A stretch of DNA of 64,000 nucleotides from Ascochyta rabiei (GCF_004011695.2 NC_082413.1:558001-622000), one strand, 5' to 3'; shown: positions 1-12,405, numbered from the stretch's first letter. Notes: a model not told the origin generated them from the letters alone. Numbers and translations are program-made.

Positions 1-623
1 CTTACTGGTTGAAGGGTGGAAAAGCGATAGGGTAATAGTGTCGCCATTGTATAGCATCCATCGCATCGTATAGCATAGCATAGCATAGCATAGCATAGCA
101 TAGCATAGCATAGCACGGCGTTTTGGGGCTTGGGTAAACTAGACGCAGAGGCGTATATATACCCCATTGTAATTTTCTTCACTTTACACACATGCAAATA
201 CCATATAATACATTCACCGTCTCGCGTCCGCCGTTACCTGCTTTGTTTTCTGCAGGCGAGCGAGGCGAAGAGAAGAGAAGGGAAGAGAGTGTCGATGCAA
301 TTCATGTACGACCATTCCAAGCAACGAAGCAAGCAACGTCGATGGAGACGCGCGACTCGGCGAACGGTCGTTCGGTCGGTCGGTCGGTAAGCAGATGCAG
401 AGAGAGAGAGAGGGTTATCGAATACAATAAATACAGGGAGAGAAATATTTGACCAGCAGAACGTCGGTGACTGCTGCGATCTGGACGTGAGCGCCATCTA
501 CCCATGCTAGCAAGCCATGACTAGCGTACCCAACCAAACGCCTGTATCCAACCAACCATGCTACACCAAACACCCCGTCATCAATCATGGAAAAAGCATA
601 CATGTGTATCATCTACAACCGCC
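1..623. other. Intergenic, 3' side of the SNF2 gene
   Basis: No open frame here shows a recognisable protein. The stretch contains a TAGCA pentamer repeat near its start and low-complexity GA and CGGT runs around 255-415. It should include the 3' untranslated region of the SNF2 gene, which ends at 624 on the minus strand. Confidence 0.6.
69..115. repeat. (TAGCA)n microsatellite
   Basis: Nine uninterrupted copies of the pentamer TAGCA are visible, with degenerate copies just upstream (ATAGCATCCA, CGTATAGCA). It is a simple sequence repeat with no gene in it. Confidence 0.95.
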
Positions 624-3600
624 TCAGCGCCTACCATACACACTGTCCTCATTCCTCTTCTTGCTGAAGCCCAGACTGCCCGCTTTGCGTGCAGGACGGG
701 GCGCCGTCGTCTCGCCTCGCGCGCCCATCTCAGCGCCGCCCTCAAGCACCCTCCGCTTAGTGAAGATGTCCTGCTCCGGGCCGGCGGCGTCCATGTGCGT
801 GTGGTCGTACTCTGCCTCGCGCTTGAAGAGGTTGAGAATGTCCTTCATGCTGAGCTTGCCGATGGCCTTGCCGCCCTCGATGGCTGCTTGGGCGAGCTTG
901 CGCTTCGCTTCCTGCAGCTCGAGGATGCGCTCTTCGACGCTGTTGTGAATCGAAAGACGGTAGACGGTTACGTCGACGGTCTGGTTGAGGCGGTGGACGC
1001 GGTCGATTGCTTGTTCCTCGACGAACTGACATGTGTTAGTTGGAAGTATTTTGGCAGAGGGAAAAAAGAGAGCTTACGGGGTTCCAGAAGGGCTCCATGA
1101 TGACCACGCGGCTGGCGGCTGTGAGGTTGAGACCCAAGCTTCCGCACTTCAAACTGCAAAGCAAAACACGTGTCCGTTTGTCTTCGCGCAGCTTTTGCAA
1201 GCTCGCTTCGCGGAGATCGTTGCGCATGCTGCCGTCGTAGCGGGTGAAGCTAAAGTCGGCGCGCTTGAGGAACGGCTCAATGAGGTCGAGCATGGAGGTG
1301 AATTGTGAGAAGACAATGACCTTGTGCTCTGGAGTCTCTTTCTCGAGGATTTGGAGAAGCTGGCGGATCTTTGTTGATGGGACCAAGTCTGAAGCGTGGT
1401 AGCCGTCATCTGATTCTTCAGTCTGAGACGCGTCGTCTTCGTCATCAGAACCTGACTCCGAGGCCGACTCTACCTCTGTCGCTGAATCGTCTTCGTTGTC
1501 AGAGATGAGGTTGACCGTCCGTGGTTTGTCTTTTGTGAACAACTTCCTGCGGACGACCGGTGCCTCCTCCTCGCTGTCAGTGTCATGCACGATGAAGGAG
1601 TCGAGGTTACTTGTGCTCTCATCGACACTCACAGATGCTTGAGAGTCGATGGATGCTAATGTGTCACCGCCACCTTCGGCGTCCTCGTCATCTGTGCCAC
1701 CAGCCTTGCCGAGGTCTTCAGAGTGTTGTTGGTCTTCGGGCACAAGCCACTCGCCCTCTTCCTCTTCGTCGTCACTGTCAACGACAACGCGGCGCTGTCG
1801 AGACGGCTTTGCGGGTCGAACGACATCGTCCTCGTCTTCATCGTCATCATCGTCATCATCGTTCTGGACAGTTGGTGGTTGGGAAAGCTTCCTCTCCTTG
1901 CTAGGCTTGTGCTTGTGTTTGCTGTGCTTCTTCTTATGCTTCTCTGCCTTCTTCGAAGAAGCATTGAGATCGCTCTCACAATCGTTGCATCGAATAGCTC
2001 CGTTGGCAGCATTGTCGCGGTTCAGAGTTCGTTGGCACAGATCGCAACGCTTGGTCGCAACGCTCAGGCCACCGAGCAAGTCCGCAAGGTCATCGGCTTC
2101 GTCGTCTCTCGAAGCCTTGCGTGGAGTCTGGAAGCCGGTCTGGGTTCCCTGCTTCGATCCCGTGGTCAGCGCATCTTTGTCGTCTTTCACGTTGCTCTTC
2201 GTGAGGTTGGGGTGATTGCAAGCTTGTCGTAGACGAAGCAGCAACACCAAAGCTCCAATGTAATCCTGCTTTTCACCACCCATAAGCTCCTCGAGGCGGT
2301 CCTGGGCTCGCGTAGACAGACGGTCGTAGAACGCGCGCTCTTTCGCCGTGAATTCTCCTATGATGGTCTCGACGTTTCGTGCAACAATCTGGAAGGCTGG
2401 CTTGTCCGCGCCATCTTTGGCCTTGCCTCCAAAGGTTAGCGCGCCGTCCTTCTTGAGGACGTCCTTTGTGCGACGCTTCATGAAGGCCTTGAGGAAGATT
2501 TGCAATCGGCGCATGGCAAGATTGCCCCGTCCGTTCTTCATGGGGCCAGTGATGGAGTCTTTCCAGCTCGACATGTCGCAGTAAGGCTGGATGCGGAGGA
2601 ACTTGATCAAACTCTGCAGCTCATCAAGGTTGTTCTGCATCGGCGTACCAGTCAGACACCAGCGGTAGTGCGAGCGGACCTCGTAGCAAGCCTTTGTCAT
2701 CTTTGCGTTGCGGTTCTTGATGGTGTGTGCCTCATCGAGCATCACGCGGTACCAGTGCACAGCAAAGCAGCCCTTCTTGAGGCCATCTGGACCATCACCG
2801 CACTGTGCATGCTCGGACGCAAGGACTTGGTAGGTGGTGATGACAACATGGTACTGCTTCAACTTGTCGGCTGACTTTGTGCGGTTGGGACCGTGGTGGA
2901 CCAGGACGTTCAAGGCATGCGTCTTGGCAACCTTGGTGTTGATCTCCGACTCCCATTGCTTGATGAGCGCCAGAGGAGCCACGACGAGGGTGCCTTTGCC
3001 AACGACATCCAGGATCTTGTTCTTCTTGTTCTCGGGCTCCGCGCCCTTCTCGGGCCGCGGGTTCGAGAGAATGAGGGCCATGGACTGCACAGTCTTGCCC
3101 AGACCCATGTCGTCGGCCAAGATGCCACCCTTGGGCAGCTTCCCACGCTTGTTGTGTGCGCCCGTCTCCTTCTCGATCATCCACGCGACACCATCGACCT
3201 GATGTGGCAGCAGATTGACCTTGAGGCCGTCGACGAAGCCGTCATCCTCGTCGTCGTCGTCGGCCTCTTCCTCTTCAGCCTCGGGCTTGAGCTTGGGCTC
3301 GTCGTCCTTGACTTGCAGCGCCTTGAGCCGGTCAGCGAGCGAGCTGGCAGCGTCGGCAGCCTTCTTCTTCTTCCGGCCTCGCGTGCGCGGGATCTTCTCC
3401 TCGTCCTCGTCTAGGGCGCCCTCGAGAAGGGCCTTGATGTTCTCGCTGGCCTGCCCCTGGTCGACGTAGGCGTTCAGATCAGGCGCGCCGAACCGCCCGC
3501 GTTCCGAGAAGACGGCAGCGTCGGGATCAAAGTCGTCTTGGTCATCGAGGATGACGGTCTGGCGTGGGTCTTGCAGGGGGTTGTGTGTGCCCTTGTTCAC

Positions 3601-4335
3601 GGGCTGGAAGCCGTTGTTGTGGCCTATGGAGGAGTAGAGAGAGCGTGGGGGTGGTTGGACGGTGTGCGCGGGTGGGTTGTAGGGTCGCGGTACGGCGACG
3701 CTGTGGGACTGTCGCGGGTGGAAGCTGCTGGCGGGGATCTCGAACAGGTCATGGTCGAGCGGACGGCCGAAAGCATCGACCCTTGCAGCGGGCCTCGGCT
3801 GGGCGGGGACAGAGGGCGGCGGCTTGGACGATGGAAGCGCCTGTGGGTTGGGTACGCGGGCGGGGGCCTGGTGGTGCTCTGGCCTCGGCTGGCCAGGCCT
3901 GGGGACGTTGAACAGATGCGAGTGCTTTGGCTTGTCCTGCTTCGGCGGGTGGCGCAGCGGGTTGCGCAGCGGGCTGGCCTGGCCGAACTGCGGGGCTGTG
4001 ATTCGCTCCTGCATGTTGGCAGCAGAGGGTGCCGGCTTGGGCGGCTTGGGCGGCTCGGGGCGCGGCGGCAGCGCAGTCGGCTCTCGTTCGCGCACCATGT
4101 CGCGCGTTGTGGGGGGACGGAGCGGGGGCGGAGGGGCGTAGGGGCTCGAGGCTTGGTCGAAGAGCGAGCTGGAGTCGCCGTGGAAGGAGAACTCGGGCGT
4201 GTCGAGGGGCGAGCCGGAGTCGTCGTAGACGGGGCACTCGGACGTGTCGAGCGGGGCAAAAGCTGGCTTCTGGGGAGACGCGAGGGTGTTGAGAGGGCCA
4301 AAGGGCGCACGGTGTTTCTGGGAGCCGCGGTTCAT
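624..4335 (-). CDS. SNF2-family DNA-dependent ATPase/helicase
   Basis: Nuclear SNF2 translocase of the Rad5/Uls1-like branch, expected to remodel chromatin or strip proteins from DNA using ATP. There are two exons, 4335-1078 and 1025-624; the 52-nt intron has donor GTAAGC, branch CTAAC and acceptor CAG, and splicing restores the helicase C-lobe. The protein is 1219 aa. Residues 1-300 are proline-rich and disordered. Walker A (GGILADDMGLGKT) is near 403-415, DEAH at 534-537 and the LTGTPMQN motif near 561. The C-terminal helicase lobe lies near 1020-1135, ending in a DRVHRLNQ motif encoded by exon 2. Between the lobes lies a long acidic, lysine-rich insert with one CxxC...CxxC pair (residues 764-787) instead of a clear RING finger. 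The exact orthologue (Uls1 or Rad5/Rad16 type) is not settled. Confidence 0.9.
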
Positions 4336-6484
4336 CTACAGGTTCGCGTGGGGCAGACGGGCAGACGGGCAGGCGGGCAGGCGGGCAGTGAAGGACCCTG
4401 GCGACTTCGTTGTCGGTAGATGCAAGGGAAGGCGCCATCGTCATGTTTGTGTTCGGACGAGGCAGCCTTGCGCTAGTGGTTGCTAGGCTGCTAGCCTGCT
4501 AGCCTGCTAGCGCGTCCAAACAAGCCCCGCGCCGCACGTGGGCGCGCTGTCACGAGATCACCAAGACCAACACAATTCCACCGCCAAACAACCCTCCCGT
4601 GGTCTCTCCAACGTGGCCCCTCGCAACAGCATACGCCAAGAGCATGCTTGTCTTCAGCTGGGCGTAGCAGCTCGCCCTGCACGGCATCGCGCGCACCGAC
4701 AGCAGCTCTTGCGTGGCCCATGTAGCTTCGAACCTCACGTCAGCACACGTCAGAGCTCCTCTGCGTCCTGGCGAATCTTCAGTGAGCATCGTTGCAACGA
4801 AACTCAAGGACGGCCCCAACGCAGAGTGGTCTTGTCGAGATTTGGTGGACTACAGAAAGAAAAAGAGAGGCGGCGCGGCAAACTGCCCGCTCCCCATGTT
4901 ATTTCCGCCCCCACGCCTAAAGAGGAATCCTGAACAGACATCGAACCCATATTTCCAGAAGCCAAACATGCCATCGCCGTCCCGCCAAAACTGTACGCAG
5001 CTCGCCATGCCACTCACGCTACAACAACATCTTATCTGATCAGCAGACTGTCCATCTGCACGACCTTCAGCACCCGTTTTCTAGTCGATGTGACTTGCAA
5101 CGCATGACTTTCTGGCCGAGGCATGACTACAAACGTCGCAAGATGTGACGCGAAGGATTCTGCAAGATTTTTCAGCCTGCAGCCCCTGTTCCGATGCGGC
5201 TCGCCTGAACCCGACAGACCTCTCAAATCCCATCCTATTCGTCAAACGTCAGGGATCAAATAATTCACCTTGCTGTCAGAAGCATAGCGCCCGTCGGCAC
5301 CTTCGGCTGTCTTGATGCTAGGACCACCGGGATCGCGGGTCAACATCGCGTACACAATCAGCAATGGGAGCATCCCTGCTTGCGCAGATTTGACCCATAC
5401 TTTCAAAACAGCAATTCGCTCAGCAGCCAATGTGCCGTTCAGACGAGCGCGACAGCATCGACGACTGAGCAAGGCCATCACTCATCTTGTGGTTGCGTGC
5501 GCGCCCGCTCTGTTTCCAGAAGCATGTGAAACTCCTAGGAACCAACCCTCGTCTCCCTACCGCTTCATCGCTCAAAGATGCCGGCGAGAACATGAGTGGG
5601 CCTCACTCTCGCTAATGGTCGCTGCTCATTGGTTGCAGTCGTAACGAATCTACGGGATGGAGGCCAATCTAAGGAACGAAGTGAGGCTTCCGAGCTATCC
5701 ATTACCACTCATGCAGTGGTTACAATTTGTCGCTGTGGCTTGCACATTCGAAGTCTTGCGTACGTCGGCCTGAAGCGTTCCAAAGTCTTCGACTACCCAC
5801 GAGTCTAGGGTCGTGCAACCTCGTGCAGCCGATCTTTCAAGGGCGGGCTGGATCTGCGCCATCCTGGACCCGCTGGCTAGGTACGACCTTGTCTGATGGG
5901 CCAGAAGCGGTATGGTCCTTAAGATACTCGAAATGGCCTCCTGAACGTTAATGGAGTATCCGCTGATCTGACCCACAACGCGTAGGCAACCCACAATAAC
6001 TCGCCACGTTATGAACACCACGGATCACCTTGCGCAGCAGAGGCAAATAACTCGGCTTAAGCGATGTAGCTTTTGCTCAGCATATGCTCGATCATGTATG
6101 CTCTCAAGCTGTGTGTGTATGCACCCCACCAATAGAAGCAAAGAAGAAAGAACTGCAAGCTCCGGTATAGAACTCGACTACATGCACCTAGTAGGGTCCT
6201 CGTTCCACTACGTCGCACTGTGCACGTTGCAACATAGCCCCTGCGGCCCTGCCCTGTCTCCACAAATTTCACATCAACCATCCGATGATGTCTTAAACAT
6301 TGCACACCCCAGCAATTGGCGGGTGCCTAAACAGACCTGAACGTTGCTCCTCAGCAAGGTTACGCACGACCAGCAGGATTACGCACGACACGCAAGCTTT
6401 AGCCTCCAATCTTGCCGAGGAATCCGGGCCCGTTCAAGACTCACATGTTGTCGGCACCTCTTTGCCGCAATTGAAAACCTCGCA
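4336..6484. other. Intergenic region between divergent genes
   Basis: This is the shared upstream region of the SNF2 gene (minus) and the PTH11-like gene (plus). The short frames inside have no recognisable domains and overlap in every phase, so I call no gene. Near the SNF2 start there are two short 8-bp tandem repeats (GGGCAGRC at 4351-4388; CTAGCCTG around 4489-4511). Confidence 0.55.
4351..4388. repeat. 8-bp tandem repeat GGGCAGRC
   Basis: About 4.75 copies of GGGCAGAC/GGGCAGGC lie 16 bp upstream of the SNF2 start codon, inside its probable 5' leader or promoter. Confidence 0.85.
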
Positions 6485-7947
6485 ATGGCTGTTGTACCTG
6501 GCGAGAATCCTCGTGGCCGACAGGCTTTTGATATCTCCATCGCGTTCACGGTCATTGCCTTCTTCAGTGTGGTCTTGAGATTGTACACTCGGTGGTTCAT
6601 CGTCCGCGCTCCTGGTATTGAAGACCATCTCATCATAGTGGCATCGGTAAGTGCTCATACAGCGATGAAATCAGTCATCCAGCTCTAACAAGCTCTCAGC
6701 TCTTCTCTATCTGCCTTACTATTTGCATTGCATACCGTGCGTATCTTGAAAGGTTCTATGGAACCATGGCTAAATCGAAGCAGAAGCAAGATGGGGCATG
6801 GGCCAGCATGCCGACACTCTCTCCTGGGATGACAATGTGAAAGTGTCAAAGGTACCCAACATCGTGACACTTTCTTCTGGTAAATCCTAACACGCGCCAG
6901 GCTTTTTGGGCTTCCCTCATCGCATACTACCTGTCACTTGGGCTCACCAAGGGCTCCATCCTCTTGCAATACCACCGAGTATTCCCGACCCGGAAGTTTC
7001 GAGTCGCATGCTGGTGTGTCTTCGCTGTAGTCATATGCTACACTATATGGACTGTCTTCGGCAGCATCTTTGCTTGCGTGCCGGTGCAAGCTTTTTGGAC
7101 AAAGGAACGCGCGCGCTGCATCGATCAGTTCGCCATGTGGTTCACAAACGCCGCCATCAACATTTTGACCGACTTCGCCACCGTCGTTCTTCCCATGCCT
7201 GTTATCCAACGCCTGCAGCTCGGGAAGCGACAAAAGTCAGCTTTGATCGCAATCTTCGCAGTCGGTGGATTGTAAGCAACACCTTCCTAATCTCCATACA
7301 CTCGTTGGTCGCGTGGCGGGGCCGAGGCGTTTCACCGCCTGCACCTACACCTTCTTGTACACCCGTGAGAAGAGTGTATGCAGCGTTGTACTACCTCCAC
7401 TCTCACAAAACACCGCATGACTACGTTTCAGCTCCTAACGCTAACGTTGTACAGTGTCTGCATCGTCTCCATTCTGCGACTCCAATCACTGGTCGCTATA
7501 TCCAACAGCAAGGACCAAAGCTACGACAACCCTGCTGCCGCCACATGGAGTTCCGTCGAAGCCAACGTCGGCATCATCTGCTCGTGTCTCCCTCTCCTCC
7601 GGCCCCTCATGGCTAAATACCTACCGGGCGTCTTCTCCTCGCACCGCCGCGACACCGGAGGCACGCCACGCATCTACCCGACCATCGGCAGCGCACGAAG
7701 CCGACCCCTACCTTCCCACAACGGCGACTACCCTTTAGCGACCACGACCAGAGGCTCGGGTAGCGGCTCGCGAGGCTCGAGTGATGCAGAGGGCCGCGAC
7801 ATACAGGTCGAGACGCACATCCACGTCAAAGTCGAGGGTGGAGGCGACAGACTGAGCGGGTGGGCGACGCTCAAGCCAAAGCGGTCGTTGAGAGACGATC
7901 GCGCCAGCAGCACGGATACGCTGGTCAAGGATTCGCGGGATGTATGA
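6485..7947 (+). CDS. PTH11-like / fungal rhodopsin-domain integral membrane protein
   Basis: Plasma-membrane protein of the large fungal family with the seven-helix rhodopsin-like domain (SAT4/PTH11-like); the ligand is unknown. Five exons fit one frame: 6485-6646, 6700-6736, 6784-6851, 6901-7271 and 7455-7947, giving 376 aa. The junctions recreate the family pattern: a first helix, RLYTRW and a GIEDHL loop, then RWGMGQH, then YYLSLGLTKGSILLQYHRVF, a loop with conserved cysteines (IFACVPVQAFW...RCID), then further helices. The C-terminal ~120 residues are a polar Ser/Arg/Gly-rich cytoplasmic tail. The 37-nt second exon is supported only by frame and alignment, and the fourth intron (183 nt) is longer than its neighbours. 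The function (signalling or sensing) is inferred from the family only. Confidence 0.82.
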
Positions 7948-8318
7948 GGAATGCCATGCCTCTCTTGCCCCCAGAGTGATGGATTTAAGATTATTGATAC
8001 CCAGAACTATCTTTTCATAGCCCTTTGTAATGAACGACGAGGAGTGAAGCTTCTCAAAATGACAAATCTGGCGGTTCAGTATCGCTGCTCTTGCGTTGTG
8101 ACGAGCACCTCTACCCTGCACGTCGAACTCCATCGCAGTAGAGAACAGACCTACACTACCTGGCCAAGAGGACTAGGCAAGTAAAAACTCTGTGTACAAA
8201 TTCTACCTCTTCGCCTGCACCAAATTCACACTCGAACTTGGCGCAACTCGTAGAGCCTCGCGTCTCGGGCATCCCCCCCCCCATCGTCGTGCCAACACCA
8301 TGCCCAAGCGCCATGTAG

Positions 8319-8347
8319 CCCCCCCCCCCTCTCTCTCTCTCTCTTTC
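8319..8347. repeat. Poly-C followed by (CT)n
   Basis: A run of about ten C residues leads into about nine CT dinucleotides on the plus strand. It is a polypyrimidine simple repeat. Confidence 0.9.
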
Positions 8348-8542
8348 CCCCGCAGCTGTATCAGCACGCTTGCTTACCCGAGGGAGGACGACAGCCGGGA
8401 CAGCGACCCGAGCGTAAGCGTCTAGCTCCGGGGCGAGACGTTGTGTTGGTTCTCGCGGTGTGCGCGGTGTTTCTGGCTCTTTGGTCATCCGGCTCTGGCG
8501 GGGATGTTGGAATGGGATGGGAGGGATGGGATGGGAGGGATA

Positions 8543-8654
8543 GGAAAGGAAAGGAAAGGAAAGGAAAGGAAAGGAAAGGAAAGGAAAGGAAAGGAAAGGA
8601 AAGGAAAGGAAAGGAAAGGAAAGGAAAGGAAAGGAAAGGAAAGGAAAGGAAAGG
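8543..8654. repeat. (GGAAA)n microsatellite, about 22 copies
   Basis: An uninterrupted 112-bp pentamer array, purine only on the plus strand. It translates as repeated KERKG or GKERK in one direction and SFPFL-like repeats in the other, which explains the long spurious frames across it. Confidence 0.98.
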
Positions 8655-8677
8655 ATAGGCCTGGTGTGTGTTTGTGT

Positions 8678-8703
8678 GTGGATGTGGATGTGGATGTGGA
8701 TGT
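8678..8703. repeat. (GTGGAT)n hexamer repeat
   Basis: Four full copies of GTGGAT plus two bases follow the GGAAA array after a short GT-rich spacer. Confidence 0.9.
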
Positions 8704-8808
8704 TCACTCTTTCCACACAGCCATGCGGAATTCCACAGTGACGAAGCCGCGAAATTGAAACGAAGAAAAGAAAAGGAAAAAATCTGAAAAGCAAAAGAAA
8801 AAAGAAAA

Positions 8809-8832
8809 AGAGAGAGAGAGAGAGAGAGAGAG
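8809..8832. repeat. (AG)12 dinucleotide repeat
   Basis: Twelve AG units end an A/G-rich purine stretch that starts near 8755. Confidence 0.92.
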
Positions 8833-9158
8833 ACGCAGTACTGTGTACTTGAAATAGTTGCTAGAGCGTGTATGCGCCGCGCGGTGCAGACATGAGATGA
8901 AGTATGTAATCAAGATGCCAAAAGATGAAATGGATAAGATCAGTGATATCGTCCATTGCCTGCCACGTGAGTGTCGGAAACAAGAAAATCGCTGCATGTC
9001 TTGCGCTGTGCTATGCCAAACCATGCCAAACCATGCCATGCCATGCCGTGTCGTGCCCGTGTGATGCTGAACCAACAACCGTACCTCAGAGATCCACCCA
9101 CCCTACTATTCGAAAGCAAAAGCAGTGCGGCTACTGTAATGCTTACATGCAATCTACT

Positions 9159-11773
9159 CTACCCAACAACAGCCTTCATACTTAAGCGCTCGAGGAAGCC
9201 GCTGAGATCTTCTTTTCTGATCTCGATGACGCAGGCTTCGAAGCTGTCCATCCTGACTCTCGCACCGGTCTCGCGCACGACTTCTTGGAAGGCGTTGCCG
9301 AACCTGTTGCGCCCTGATCCAGACTTCTGGTCGTCCTCGTCTTCGCTCTCGCTTTCCTCTGACTCGTCGTCGTCCTCTTCCTCGGTGTCGTCTTCGACTT
9401 CATCCTCATCTAGGCCGGCGGCTTCGAGCCGCTGGCGTTTGGCTTCTCTCTTCTTCTTTACTTCGGCTTCCTTCCTTCTTTGCATCTCCTCCTTCTCTTT
9501 CGCCTTCTTCTCTCGTTTCTGCAGTCTTTCCTTTGCGGACTCGGTCGCACCGCCACCGCCTAGACCGACGACAACGTACAATCCTCGACTGTCATCGAGA
9601 CCGGCCATGACCAGCTCCGAACCGCGGTTCTTGCCCTTCGTGCCGTTCAGCTCGACGATTGCTTCGGCTATCCATAGTGCGAGTTTGGTGAGTGCGCCGG
9701 GATGTGTGAAGAGTTGAACGTCCGGTCCTTCTTTGACAACGGCCATCCGGAAGGCTCGCAAGTGTCTGATCTGCTTCTTTTCTATAAGTGCTGTTCCTGT
9801 ACGGAGGATGGCGCGATGGAGATGCTGGGCTGTGGAGATGTGTTGGACAAGCTTGTCGATTTGGCCGAGGGCGTCGTAGGCGGTCCAGAACCGGGAGGCA
9901 ATGTGTTCTTGTGCCTCATCTTGTTCTTCTTGTGTGGCTGCTGCGGTGGTGTCGCCGTGGTCGTTTGTGCCGACAAAATTGGTGGGTTCGAAGGAAGATT
10001 GGGAGAGGGACTTCGCGTCCCCAACCTCGAGAATGGCGCCTAAGATTACGGAAGCATCGACGGCGGAGAGACAGGCCTTCCAGCCCCAGCAGCGTACAAA
10101 GCCCCAGCCATCCTTCATATCGCCGCTTCGTGGTGGTGGTGGAACGAGGCCGTCGAGGCCGTACTGCGGCGCGAACTTCAGTAGTCGTTCTCGTAACCCG
10201 CGCTTGAGTTCCATGTCCATGTGTGTGTAATTCTGCTTGCATTCGGAAAGAGAGACGCCCATCTTCGCCAGCAGCTTGTTCAGTCGCTTTTGCCCTTGCT
10301 CGCTCCACATGTGAAGTCTGGCCGAGAGGTAGGGCGAGTGTTGCATGCTTTCGTAAAGAGACCAATGCCGTAGGAGGAGGAAGCGAGGCTCAGGTGACAG
10401 TCGTATTGACTTGTCTGTTGCTGAGCGTGCACTTGTGGGAATAACGCCACTCGAGTCGCCCAGGCTCGCATCGCGAGCTACACCTTGAGGATCTGTGACG
10501 GGGTTGAGACGGCGCACTTCGTCCCTGAAGACTGATCTGATCTGTTCTCCTCGGTTGCCGTTCCATCCTGCGGAGCCACCAGCTGCAGAGAGAGGGTTTA
10601 GGCCAACGCCGCTGCCTGTTCTCCCGTACAGCTCCAAACTGCTGACACCCACTATTGCATTCCAGAGGAGATCGTTGTCTTCGCGACCGAGTTCCGATGC
10701 CAGAGCGTAAACGAGAGAGGAGACGGGCTCAGCGTACGAGGCGCCGAGTTGGTAGTATTTGTCGAGCACGCCGGTGTACTTGTTTCGCATTGTCATGAGC
10801 TGTTTCCGTAAGCTCTTGACAGACTGGGCTTTTGGCGCCACTATCGACGGAGATGCTGAGCGGCTACGTGAGTCTGATCGCGAAAAGTCAGACGATCCAC
10901 CAAGCTGGTTTTCGATCATCAGGCCTCGCCGCGCTGGTCTTGGATCTGGGGATGATGGTATTGAACCCCCCTGGCAGAGTGTCAGTGTTGATTTCAAGTC
11001 GTGCTGAGCTGCCGTACCGAATTACTTCTTAACCTCTGCCGTGGCCGCTCGTCGTCGGACATTTCTTCGTCTGAATCCTCTCTGTCGCTCCAAGACTTCC
11101 TCTTCTTTGTTGGCTGACCAGAAGATGGTGCATCCTCGTCATGGTCGTCCGATTCGTCATCTGAGCCTGTGTCTTCTCCAACCTCAGGCATCTCCTCGAG
11201 CCCGCAGTAGGCTGCTCTTTCTGCCTGGAGCTCTTCCTCGATGTCGCCATCGTCGAAAACAATTATCCCCCCTCTTGGACCCTGGTACGATTGCATTATC
11301 CTACCCTTCTCCACCCCAGGTTGCCGCCGTAACAGCTCCCCTGTGGTCGAGTCCTCGCCGAGTGGGGTGCCGAACACGTTCGCCAGGTTCCACGGCCGTC
11401 TCGCATCGAGAAGCCAGACCTCGACATCTCCGGTACCACCCTGGCCGTTCTCATCAACATCCATGCCCAGCATCTCTTCCATGTCGATCATGCCTCCTAC
11501 ACCCAAACACACAACAACGCCCCCACTGCCACCCTCTGTTGTCCGCATGGGCCGCACCAAGTTGTCTGCTGCATGTGATAGATCGCCATAGCCAGCAATG
11601 GGTTGGATCTTGTGTGGTATGTAGTCGCGCTTGAGTAACGCGGTGAGGATTCGACACGCACAAAGCGCGTCTGGTTCGAGGGCAACGAGGAGGAGGACAG
11701 GCGGGGCGGCGGCGTGTGTTCGTTTTATAAGGTTCTGGTAGAGGTGCGCTATGAGGTTCCGTGGGAGGTACAT
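9159..11773 (-). CDS. CDC45: DNA replication initiation factor CDC45
   Basis: Cdc45 is part of the CMG helicase (Cdc45-MCM-GINS) that unwinds DNA at forks in the nucleus. There are two exons, 11773-11018 and 10970-9159, joined by a 47-nt intron (GTACGG...CTGAC...CAG) in phase 0; the protein is 855 aa. The start MYLPRNLIAHLYQ matches the family N-terminus, followed by a DHH-like core (VALEPDALCACRIL). Residues about 190-300 form a low-complexity acidic loop typical of Cdc45, interrupted by the intron. The later block with FLLLRHWSLYESMQHSPYL is diagnostic. A Lys/Arg/Glu-rich coiled segment lies near the C-terminus. Filamentous-fungal Cdc45 is longer than the yeast protein mainly through these acidic insertions. 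The identity is secure; the intron is strongly supported because it closes the frame. Confidence 0.95.
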
Positions 11774-12405
11774 GTTTGCGGTGTGTGGTGTGGACGGGCG
11801 GGCCCAGCGTGCGTAATCTGCAGAAAGTCGCGCCGGAAAGACGCGTAAAGAGGTTTGCGGGGAGGTTCAAGATCGGTCGAGGGTCATTGCGTCGTGAACA
11901 TGCCAGAACGGGGGAGAGGCAGAGCTTTCGAGCACTGAGGGCGCGAGGAGAGCGGCTTGTGTGGTTTGGCGCGGGTACCTGCACGAGATCGTGACGCTGC
12001 CATGTTGAGTGGTGCACTGGACGCGTTCGAGCTAGGACCCAACTTGGGATGGCGCGACTCGGTCGTGAACGTGCACTTCCGCGTAGATCACGATCGATCA
12101 TCTGTTCGTCACAGTCCACAACTCCCAACCTGCAATGCAAATCGTGCGAAGCCTTTCATTTGCTCGTCATTGAGTCGAGCTACTGCTGTGCAGGAGGTCT
12201 ATCTACTTCCTGTTTCCGACTTGGAGAACATGTTGTAAGTGTCATTCGACACGCATCTACCTACATCTCTGATCGAAAAGAAAAAAACCAGTACTTCCCG
12301 CTGCTCGTAGTCTTTGCTGCTGTCCTTCCACATGGCTTGACACGTCGCTGTTGCTGTGCCATAACCATCTTGACCGAATGGTCTCCTTTGAATGCTGCTT
12401 ACGCT
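11774..12405. other. Intergenic, CDC45 promoter side
   Basis: This lies between CDC45 (start at 11773, minus) and the 3' end of the coiled-coil gene (also minus). It should hold the CDC45 promoter. A short TTACGCT tandem sits at about 12399-12420, running into the end of the neighbouring frame. I see no other gene. Confidence 0.55.

Larger units (their letters stand above)
7948..9158. other. Intergenic, microsatellite-rich, between convergent genes
   Basis: This lies between the 3' ends of the PTH11-like gene and CDC45. It has an unusual density of simple repeats: a C run followed by (CT)n, a long (GGAAA)n tract, (GTGGAT)n, (AG)n, and CCATGCCAAA-type short repeats near 9015-9055. Long frames here (for example through the GGAAA tract) are repeat artefacts, not genes. 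Confidence 0.75.

Noticed and set aside
3538..4444. Long plus- and minus-strand frames overlapping the 5' part of the SNF2 gene
   Set aside because: They are shadows of a GC-rich, proline-coding exon; they have no domain and lie opposite or out of frame with a strongly supported gene.
8156..8794. Long frames of repeated KERKG / SFPFL-like sequence across the GGAAA tract
   Set aside because: They are translations of a pentamer microsatellite, open in several frames on both strands.
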